Translations under genes and position numbers: made by a program
Assembly (NCBI RefSeq): GCF_002159845.1
Contig: NZ_NFJK01000002.1
Coordinates: 62,001-126,000 of the forward strand
Direction of reading: 5' to 3'
Source: Anaeromassilibacillus sp. An250
GTDB lineage: Bacteria > Bacillota > Clostridia > Oscillospirales > Acutalibacteraceae
Length of the DNA stretch: 64,000 nucleotides
Shown: in pieces, positions 44,236 to 53,200 of the stretch
Layout of the letters: each line of letters begins with the position of its first letter
Numbering within the stretch: the first letter of the stretch is position 1
Notes under the pieces: generated by a model
Seen by the model: only the letters and a program-made list of their open reading frames with translations
Database searches by the model: none
What the model was told of the DNA's origin: nothing

Positions 44236-44285
44236 AAAGCCTCTATCCATGTCAAAAAAGATGTGGGTAGAGGCTTTTTTGTTTC
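44236..44285 (+). terminator. Terminator of the P-type ATPase gene
   Basis: AAGCCTCTA (44237-44245) pairs with TAGAGGCTT (44268-44276), extended inward by CC/GG and ATGTC/GATGT, followed by a T run. Confidence 0.88.
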
Positions 44286-44366
44286 GGAGATTCGATCTAA
44301 ATCATTCGATTTATTCTTACAAATTAGAGCTTTTAATTTTGTAAAGAAATTTCACTTCAAAACCAC

Positions 44367-44395
44367 TTGTTATTTTGCCGAAAATATATTATATT
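44367..44395 (+). promoter_or_regulatory. Predicted promoter of the membrane-protein gene
   Basis: -35 TTGTTA (44367-44372), 17-bp spacer, -10 TATATT (44390-44395), 22 bp before the start codon. Confidence 0.6.
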
Positions 44396-44417
44396 GATCT
44401 TGGAAGGAGGGAGAATC

Positions 44418-44918
44418 ATGGGTGCTTTTTTGCGGAACCATGCAGGCGTGATTCAAGCCGCTTTGGGCGTCGTGATCTTGTTGTTGCTGATCGTATGGTT
44501 TAGTTCGCCTGTCTATTGGGTCGCCTGTACATTGACGGTTTTGGCAGCCAGCCTGTTCCGCGCGTGGCTGTCCTATTTCTCCATCCGGGAAGAAGCGCGG
44601 GAGGAAGGGCGGCGTTTTCTTGGCTGGGCGGAACCGGCGTTTTTGAACATGCTCGATACGACTTGTTATGCCTATACATGGCTGTTGGTTGCATTCCTCA
44701 GGCAATTCCCTGCGCTCCGCTGGCTTTGGTACATCCTGTTGGCCATCGGCTGGGGTGTTATGTTTGTATTGGCTTTAAGAGGGGAAAAGGTACAGTGCCA
44801 AGAGGCGGGGAAACCCTTTGTTTGGTATCGTGCGCGTGCCTTCTGGTTGTCGCTTCTTTGCTTAGCGCTTTTTTTGTTACCGGTCATCGTTGCTTATTGT
44901 TCGGGGTTGTTTACATAA
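44418..44918 (+). CDS. Integral membrane protein of unknown function
   Basis: 166 residues from 44418 (GGAAGGAGGG upstream). Five likely transmembrane segments: about 10-30, 32-50, 75-98, 100-120 and 138-160. A basic, Arg/Glu-rich loop (SIREEAREEGRR) lies between the second and third. I do not recognise a family. It is a single gene between the ATPase terminator and the convergent spoIID. Confidence 0.7.
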   Translation: MGAFLRNHAGVIQAALGVVILLLLIVWFSSPVYWVACTLTVLAASLFRAWLSYFSIREEAREEGRRFLGWAEPAFLNMLDTTCYAYTWLLVAFLRQFPALRWLWYILLAIGWGVMFVLALRGEKVQCQEAGKPFVWYRARAFWLSLLCLALFLLPVIVAYCSGLFT

Positions 44919-44968
44919 GCTGTATTTTCCCACAATGGCGCTCGTCCCGCCGGAACGTCAATATGCAG

Positions 44969-45010
44969 AAGAGAACGCCTCCTGTCCTTTGGGACGGGAG
45001 GCGTTCTCTT
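44969..45010. terminator. Terminator hairpin between convergent genes
   Basis: AAGAGAACGCCTCC (44969-44982) pairs perfectly with GGAGGCGTTCTCTT (44997-45010), plus inner GTCC/GGAC. It overlaps the spoIID stop codon and can serve both strands, though U tracts are short. Confidence 0.7.
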
Positions 45011-45989
45011 ATACGGAAACCAGCGTGGTGTTGGGGTAATACCACGCCAAAATTTCCTGATAATCCGAACCCTGCTGCGCCATAAATTGCGCGCCGGTCT
45101 GGCTCATGCCCACGCCGTGCCCATATCCCCGGACCGTAAACGTAAAGATGCTATCCGCACAGGCGAGGGTAAAATTGGAGGAGCGCAGGCCGAACGCCGA
45201 GCGCACGTCGTCGCCATCCACCGGCTGCCCGCCGATGGTGATCTGTTTCACCGAGCCGGAATTCGTGCATGCAGCTTCGCCCACCCAGGTGGATGGGTCG
45301 CCGGAAAAATCCGCGTCCGGCGCTTTTTCCTGGATGGCGTTCCGGAATTCTTCGGCGCTGAACGAGGCGGTGGTCTGGTAACCGCTGGCAAACAGGTCGC
45401 CGGGGCTGGCAACCGGGACGAGGTAGTCCAGCTTTCCGCCCCATACGTCCTCCGAGCTCTCCGTCTTTCCGGAGGAGATTGCGAAATAGGTGGCGTCGAT
45501 CAATTCCCCATCGCTTTGAAGGGTCTGGCCCGCGATGCAGTCGATCACCTCCGTGAGTTTGTCGTAATACTCCTGAAAGGATTCTCCCCAGCGCTCCTGC
45601 ATCTGTTCTTTGCTGACATAGACCTTCCAGTTTTGGGGGTCAGCGGAGAAGTCGCTGTCCGCGTTTTGCTCGCGGGCCAGCGCACGCTGCCGGCTGTAAT
45701 AGGTGTAAGCGGCGACCGCCTGTGCTTTTAAGGCCTCCGGCTCCGCGCTGGGGGCCATTTCCGTGACGATGGCCCCATAGAGGAAGTCCCGGTCCCCGAC
45801 GGTCAGGACCTCGTTGGTGGATTCGTCCCGGATGCGGAACGAGGCGTTCTCAAGATCCGCCGGGGGGCCGGAATCCGTCACCCGCGGGGAATCTGGAAGC
45901 GATCCGGACAGGTTCGCTCCGATCGCCAGGAAGGGGATGCACAGCATGGCGAGAAAAAGCAATAAGCATAAAATCGTCGTACCTTTCAT
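45009..45989 (-). CDS. spoIID: SpoIID/LytB-domain protein
   Basis: 326 residues from 45989 with GGAGGTG upstream. A signal anchor about 4-26 is followed by the SpoIID domain about 60-320: VGDRDFLYGAIVTEMAPSAE, then PEALKAQAVAAYTYY, the catalytic-type ATYFAISSGKTESSEDVWGG and the C-terminal VRGYGHGVGMSQTGAQFMA. SpoIID is the lytic transglycosylase that degrades peptidoglycan during engulfment of the forespore, working with SpoIIP and SpoIIM. It points to a spore-forming host. The gene stands alone. Confidence 0.92.
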   Translation of the reverse strand: MKGTTILCLLLFLAMLCIPFLAIGANLSGSLPDSPRVTDSGPPADLENASFRIRDESTNEVLTVGDRDFLYGAIVTEMAPSAEPEALKAQAVAAYTYYSRQRALAREQNADSDFSADPQNWKVYVSKEQMQERWGESFQEYYDKLTEVIDCIAGQTLQSDGELIDATYFAISSGKTESSEDVWGGKLDYLVPVASPGDLFASGYQTTASFSAEEFRNAIQEKAPDADFSGDPSTWVGEAACTNSGSVKQITIGGQPVDGDDVRSAFGLRSSNFTLACADSIFTFTVRGYGHGVGMSQTGAQFMAQQGSDYQEILAWYYPNTTLVSV

Positions 45990-46173
45990 TTTTACACCTC
46001 CGCAAACAAGCGCCTTGTCCGCATTTCTACGGCTATTCCATTTTTACATGGAGGATGTTTGAATTATGCATAAGGATGCTGTAAATTGCAACGATATTCG
46101 CATTTTCGAACAAAAAATGAAATAATTGACAATTTTTCATGCATTTTTACGGCCTTTGTCTCTGTTCCAAGGA

Positions 46174-46202
46174 TTGACTTCCCTATGGCAATCCTTTACA
46201 AT
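46174..46202 (+). promoter_or_regulatory. Predicted promoter of the citrate synthase gene
   Basis: -35 TTGACT (46174-46179), 17-bp spacer, -10 TACAAT (46197-46202), 78 bp before the start. Confidence 0.65.
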
Positions 46203-46279
46203 AAAATCGTTGCACAAAAGGGAGTGGGTGAAACAGGTCGGTTTTGCCCGATGATTGAAAGAACGGAGTGAATGTTAGG

Positions 46280-47647
46280 ATGGAAGAGACACAGCAGAAT
46301 GATCAAAAAATGGAATTTCGAGCGCTCTGTGAGGAATTTCGGGCGAATAACCAGATTCCCCCGGAAAAATTTGACCTGTATCAGGTAAAACGCGGCCTGC
46401 GGAATCCCGATGGGACGGGTGTCATGGCCGGTTTGACGCTGATTTGCAACGTGCATGGCTATTTGATCGACGACGCGGAACGCATCCCGGATAAGGGTAT
46501 CCTGACGTACCGCGGCATCAACGTGGAGGATATTGTGGAGGGCTGCCGCCGGGAAAACCGCTTTGGCTTTGAAGAGGTCGCCTGGCTGTTGCTGTTTGGC
46601 AAGCAGCCGACCCGCTCGCAGTTGGAGGGCTTTAGCAAGCTGCTCAACAGCTGCCGGGAGCTGCCGGAGTATTTTGCCGAGGATATGATTATCAAGGCGC
46701 CGTCCCGCAACATCATGAACAAACTGGGCCGTTCGGTATTGGCACTGTATTCCTATGACGACAACCCGGATGATCCTTCCTTGGAAAACAACATGCGCCA
46801 GGCTATCCAGCTGATCGCGCGTTTGCCCACCATTATGACGTATGCCTACCAGGTGAAACGCCGCCATTTTGACCGGCAAAGCATGTTTTTCCACCCGCTG
46901 GACCCGAACCATTCCACGGCGGAGGCCATCCTCAATGCCATCCGCCCGGACCGCGTCTTTACCGATGAAGAGGCCAAGCTGCTGGATCTGTGCATGATTC
47001 TGCATGCGGAGCACGGCGGCGGCAACAACTCCACCTTTACCACGCGCGTGCTTTCCTCCACGGGGACGGATATTTATTCCGCAATTTCCGCCGCCATCGG
47101 TTCCTTGAAGGGGCCGCGGCACGGTGGGGCGAACCATCGCGTCATGATGATGATGGACGACTTGATGGGGCATGTGAAAAACTGGGAGAGCGACGACGAA
47201 GTGGGAAGCTACTTGGAAAAGATTGTCCGCAAGGAGGCCGGCGACCGCTCCGGGCTGATCTATGGCATGGGCCATGCGGTCTATACGCTGTCCGACCCGC
47301 GCGCCGTGATTTTAAAAGAAAATGCGCGTAAAATGGCGGAGGAGCACGGCATGCTGCGGAAATTTGAGCTGTTTGAGCGCGTGGAAAAGCTCTCGCCGGA
47401 TGTATTCGCAAAGGTGAAGAACGACCGGAAGGTCATCTCTGCAAATGTGGACTTTTACTCCGGCCTGGTGTATGAGATGCTGGGGATTCCGAGCGACCTG
47501 TACACGCCGATGTTCGCCGTATCCCGCATTGCGGGCTGGTGCGCACACCGCATCGAGGAAATGGAAACCTGCGGCCGCATTATGCGCCCCGCATACCGCT
47601 CCTTGACGCATGAAAAGCAGTACATACCCATTGACGAACGGGAATAA
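46280..47647 (+). CDS. gltA: Citrate synthase
   Basis: 455 residues from the ATG at 46280; a GTG 12 bp earlier lies in the ribosome-binding region. The catalytic triad is present: the first His in ILHAEHGGGNNSTF, the second in GMGHAVYTLSDPR and the Asp in SANVDFYSGLVYEMLGIP, with the substrate loop LKGPRHGGANHRVM. It condenses acetyl-CoA and oxaloacetate. The length and N-terminal extension resemble citrate synthases of Clostridia. No aconitase or isocitrate dehydrogenase is next to it; in this setting it probably supplies 2-oxoglutarate for glutamate. Confidence 0.95.
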   Translation: MEETQQNDQKMEFRALCEEFRANNQIPPEKFDLYQVKRGLRNPDGTGVMAGLTLICNVHGYLIDDAERIPDKGILTYRGINVEDIVEGCRRENRFGFEEVAWLLLFGKQPTRSQLEGFSKLLNSCRELPEYFAEDMIIKAPSRNIMNKLGRSVLALYSYDDNPDDPSLENNMRQAIQLIARLPTIMTYAYQVKRRHFDRQSMFFHPLDPNHSTAEAILNAIRPDRVFTDEEAKLLDLCMILHAEHGGGNNSTFTTRVLSSTGTDIYSAISAAIGSLKGPRHGGANHRVMMMMDDLMGHVKNWESDDEVGSYLEKIVRKEAGDRSGLIYGMGHAVYTLSDPRAVILKENARKMAEEHGMLRKFELFERVEKLSPDVFAKVKNDRKVISANVDFYSGLVYEMLGIPSDLYTPMFAVSRIAGWCAHRIEEMETCGRIMRPAYRSLTHEKQYIPIDERE

Positions 47648-47657
47648 GAGGCTTCGT

Positions 47658-47696
47658 ACCGCCAGGCAGTGTTTCAGCGCTGCCTGGCGGTTTTTG
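47658..47696 (+). terminator. Terminator of gltA
   Basis: ACCGCCAGGCAG (47658-47669) pairs perfectly with CTGCCTGGCGGT (47680-47691), followed by TTTTG. Confidence 0.92.
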
Positions 47697-47807
47697 ATTC
47701 ACGGCAACATTTTGCTATTATGTGAAATAAGAAAATTAAGGTTCCTGCAATTGTGTAGAATAGAATACAATGTCGCTTGATACTATTGTAAAAAGGGGAA
47801 ATATCCG

Positions 47808-48677
47808 ATGTCTATGAAACATGCCTGGTTGGTTTTTCTGGTTGCGCTGGTTGTGGTGCTTCCCGTTCGCCTGTATCAGCTTTTTGCCCTGATGGAAGAG
47901 GATACTGGATTTTTAAACGGCGGTACGGCGACTACGGCGGTGCTGGTGGTTGTCCTGCTGCTTGCATTTGCTGCGATCGTGGTCATTTCGAAGGGAAGCA
48001 AGCGGATGCCGGCGAGATATACGCCTTTGCGGAGCATCCCCACGGCTGTCCTGTCCGGGCTGACCGGCGCGTTGCTTCTGGTCAACTCTGTCAGCAATAT
48101 TTTTATCTATAGTGTGCAGATCAATGGGACGGCTCCCAGTGGGGAGAGCACAACCCCTGCCGGTGTGATCGGCCTGGCAATGGCGATTGTCGGGATCCTG
48201 GCGGCGTTCGCCATTTTTCTGGCGGCCTATGGCTTTGCCACGGGGACGAACCCAGTGGGCGAGCATCCGCTCGTCGCGCTTTTGCCAGCGGTTTGGGGAT
48301 GCATTTGCCTGGTTCTGCTGTTTATCTCCTATACAGCAGTGGTCAATGTGTCGGAAAATGTGTACGACATGTTTGCGGTGGTATTGCTCCTTTTGTTCCT
48401 GTTTGCACAGGCGAAATTTTTCGCCGGCGTGGAGGGCGAAAAGAGCGGGCGCATGTTGGCTGCGACCGGACTTCCGGCAGCACTGCTGGCGCTTTTGACC
48501 TCCGTGCCGACCCTGCTGATGGCGGTTCTGGGAAGGACCGTCCCGGGGCTGTTCCCTGCAGGGCTTCATCTGGTCAATTTGTGCATGGCTTGCTACATTT
48601 TGTCCTTTTTGTTCGCCGCGCGTAAGCTGCCCGCGGGCGTAAGCGCTGCCATCCGAACACCAGAAGAAGAAAATTGA
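47808..48677 (+). CDS. Seven-helix membrane protein of unknown function
   Basis: 289 residues from 47808 (AAGGGGAAATATCC upstream). Seven hydrophobic segments: about 7-29, 43-62, 83-103, 122-146, 158-177, 186-203 and 220-275 (the last possibly two). Loops are short and without recognisable motifs. No family identified; the neighbours (citrate synthase and Gap) are separated by terminators or promoters and give no functional clue. Confidence 0.75.
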   Translation: MSMKHAWLVFLVALVVVLPVRLYQLFALMEEDTGFLNGGTATTAVLVVVLLLAFAAIVVISKGSKRMPARYTPLRSIPTAVLSGLTGALLLVNSVSNIFIYSVQINGTAPSGESTTPAGVIGLAMAIVGILAAFAIFLAAYGFATGTNPVGEHPLVALLPAVWGCICLVLLFISYTAVVNVSENVYDMFAVVLLLLFLFAQAKFFAGVEGEKSGRMLAATGLPAALLALLTSVPTLLMAVLGRTVPGLFPAGLHLVNLCMACYILSFLFAARKLPAGVSAAIRTPEEEN

Positions 48678-48730
48678 AGAGTTTTCCAGAAAAATATTTA
48701 AAAAATGTAAGTTAAATTTATATCAAACTC

Positions 48731-48759
48731 TTGTATTATCGCTGCGAATGCTATAAAAT
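48731..48759 (+). promoter_or_regulatory. Predicted promoter of gap
   Basis: -35 TTGTAT (48731-48736), 17-bp spacer, -10 TAAAAT (48754-48759), 44 bp before gap. An overlapping TATAAA at 48752 is an alternative. Confidence 0.6.
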
Positions 48760-48782
48760 AATAGCAGGATAGACCACTATAA

Positions 48783-49823
<1,041 letters not shown>

Positions 49824-50280
49824 TTTGGCCGGCGGTTAAAACCGAAACGTAAAGGCTGTGAGCCCCTGCTCTTTGCATTGCAAAGGGCAGGGGCTCTTTT
49901 TGTTTACCTAGCGGTTGTATCGCACAAAAGATCAAAAGGTTGCCTAGTTTAAAGGGCGTCTGCCCTCCATTGAGATTATGTTAAGCTTTTCATTTTATTT
50001 GGAACCGCGCTCGAGTGTTTTGCTGGATTTCCTAAAAAAATATAGAAAAATATTCCAAAAATTCGCCATAATATCTTATTCCTTGATAAATGTATGTATA
50101 ATTAATAAATAAAACAGTCGGGCTCTAGTCGTTAAAAATATGTAATATATATAAAATTGTAAAGAGGATATATGATAAAAGGAATAGAAGGGAGGAGCGG
50201 AATTTTAAGGGCTTTTGCGGCCCTTCTCATGTGTCTTCTTGCAAATGGAATAAAAAGCTATTTTGGAAAGGAGATTTTGC
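49824..50280 (+). other. Intergenic region between gap and the 1790-residue protein gene
   Basis: 457 bp. It has the gap terminator, an AT-rich stretch with TATAAT at 50097-50102 (possible promoter) and a 6-bp hairpin AAGGGC/GCCCTT at 50207-50225. A 43-codon open frame at 50172-50303 overlaps the next gene's start but has weak support. Confidence 0.5.
49860..49903 (+). terminator. Terminator of gap
   Basis: GAGCCCCTGC (49860-49869) pairs with GCAGGGGCTC (49887-49896), extended by CTTTG/CAAAG, followed by TTTTTG. Confidence 0.92.
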
Positions 50281-53200
50281 ATGATACAAAAAAAAGTCCG
50301 TAATCTACTGAGCGTAGTTTTAGCGCTGTTGCTCTGTTTGGGAAGCCTGACCCCCGCGTTTGCAGCCAAAAATAATGTACAGGCCGATCCGGATGCGGAG
50401 CTGTCCGTATTGGACATGGCCAACGTGGATACGCTTTCCGGGTACCTATATGAGCGTTCCCAAAAGAATTATGACCGGTTGGAGAGCGACCCCTATCTGT
50501 TGCCTTCTGTTCTGGAAGGCGACCCCAATTGGCCGGGGGATTATCAAGGCCGGGCATTGCTGGGAATCATCAGCGAGGCAAAGGCAAACCAAGACCGCGC
50601 CCCGCAGAACCTGGAAGCCATGATGCAGGCTTTGCCGGACAAGCTGCTCGACGGCTGTTTCTTTAATGAAACCTTGAATCCCGATATGATTAATGAGCAG
50701 TTGATGGCCGGGCACAGCTGGTTCCTGCGTGCGATGTGCGAATTGTACGAATGGAACCAGGATCCCCGTGCGCTCGAAATTATAGAGGGTTTGGTGAATA
50801 AGCTTTTAATCCCGGCGAAGGACGGCTTTGCGCGGTATCCCATTATCGAAGGCGGACAGGGCGGCGGAGAGTCCGGCGAGATTATCGGGGAAGAGGCCGG
50901 TTGGAAGTTGTCCACAGATACCGGCTGCGTGTTTATCATGTTGGACGGGGCAACCCACGCATATCAAATTACGAAAAACGAAGAGCTCCGTTCGGTCATC
51001 GAGATCATGATTGAAAAGTTTATGCAGGAGGATGTGCGCACCCTAAAATTCCAGACGCACGCCACGTTGTCTGCCACACGCGGCATCCTGCGGTTCTACG
51101 GCGCTACCCATGAGCAGAAGTACCTCGATTATGCGGTACAGCGCATGGAGGAATATGTCAGCTCCGGCATGACGGAGACGTATATGAACTACAACTGGTA
51201 TCAGCGCCCGGAATGGACAGAACCGTGCGCCATCATTGATTCCTATATCGCCTCCATGGAACTGTTCCGCTATACACAGGATGTGAAATGGCTGGAATTG
51301 GCCCAGAAGATTCTGCTCAATGGCATGGGCGCAGGCCAGCGCAGCAACGGTGGCTTTGGCACCGATACCTGCTGTGGTGTGACCAGCGATTCCCTGGACG
51401 TGAGTTCCTATGAAGCAACCTGGTGCTGCACGATGCGCGGCGGCGAAGGCATGGGGAAAGCATTGGGATATCAGTATATGACCGATGCCCAGGGCCGCCT
51501 GTATGTGCTGCAATATTCGAACAATCGCCTGACGTTTGCTTCCGGCGGCGGGGAGACAGTTTTGCAGCAGACATCCGGCTATCCAGAGAATGGAGACGTA
51601 CAGTTTGCCGTGGAAAGCAGCACCGCTTCGGAGCTTACGATGCGGCTGTTTATTCCATCCTATGTGGATCTCACAACACTCCGCTTGACTGTGGATGGGA
51701 TGGAGACAGAAGCAAACGTAGAGAACGGCTTTTTGGAGATTTCCTTTGATCCCACAACCGTGGACGAAATCGCACTCCATTTTGACATTCCGGTGATCCG
51801 CAATGTGACCATGCCCGCGGAGGACCACATGTTTGGGTACACCTATTCCAAGGGCTTTGCCCTTTTGGGATGGTTCAACGGTCCTGGAACAGATGTGGAA
51901 GGCGAGCAGAACCTTCCCTTCGAAGAACGCACGTTGAAGCCCATCTATGAGGCGTTCCATTTGAGCCAGTCCGACCGTTCGGCGACCTCCATTCAGGTGG
52001 TGGACACGCCCAATAAAGATATGAGCATTTCCACCGGCGCAGCAGTGTCCGCGTCCAGTTCCTATGAGGCGGACGGCTGGGGGATCTCCGGGCTGGTGGA
52101 CGGCGCCTATACCAACGGCTGGAGTTCCATGCCGGGCAGAAATCAGACAGAAGACAGCACGGAATGGGTCCAGGTGGATCTGGGAGGCGTATGCTCCATC
52201 CAGGAGATCCTGCTGTATCCTTCGGATAATCTCGACGGCGCTATGATGCCTGTGGATTATGAAGTCTTGGTTTCGGTGGACGGAAACGAATGGACGCCGG
52301 TCAAGCAGGTGGAGGGAGACACGGTCACCAGCAAACCGCGCGCCATTCTGTTTGACGAGCCGGTTGAGGCTGGCTATATCCGCGTAGTGGGCACGAAGCT
52401 CCGCTTGGCGAATGAGACAGACGGCTACCTGATGCAGATTGGCGAGCTGGAAGTCTATAGCGATGATGTGGTTATGTTGCAGATCGCTTCCAATGACCCA
52501 ATGGCCTATGCAGCGGTGCGCATCAATGGCGGCGATGAGAAAATCCTCCCATATACAGGCGCATTCCGTGAAGGGCAGGAGCTGACGATTGAACCGGTCA
52601 TCCTCAACGAAGCGGACTACGGTTTCTTCTCCTGGGGCGGCGATGTTTCTTCCGATGAAGAAACCATTTCTTTGACGATGGACAGCGACCATTCGCTGGT
52701 GTTGAATCAGGCATTGGCAATATCCGAAAATCTGGCGCTGCATGCGGCGGTGAATGCGAAGAACACCATTGAATCTCCGCCGGATTGGAGCACATCGAAC
52801 CTGACGGATGGCGTCCTTTTGACGCCGGGAGATGTCAGCGGTTCCAAGGGCTATACAAGCTCGGCAACTACCAATCCCGATGTCTCCGCAGACCCGTATT
52901 GGGTTGAAGTGGATCTGGGGGAAAACACCGAGTTTAACCGCGTGCACTTGTATCCACGCTCCGACTATTTTGCGGCCGATGGAAGCACATGTTCCTTCCC
53001 AGAGGATTTCACCATCTCCGTGCGCAAGGATGGGGAGGATACATACACGGTCATCGGCACTTACCACGACGTTGTGGCCCCCGAGTATTACCGCCCAGCG
53101 GTTTATACCTTTGATGAAATGCAAGATGCCCGGTATATCCGCGTCACGGTGAATCGGATTGGCAAACTGGCAGCCGATACAACCACCAACTATATGTTCC

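Noticed and set aside
50172-50303. 43-codon open frame overlapping the start of the 1790-residue protein gene
   Set aside because: GAGG is only 4 bp from its ATG, the frame overlaps the real start and signal peptide, and there is no similarity; a leader peptide is possible but unsupported.
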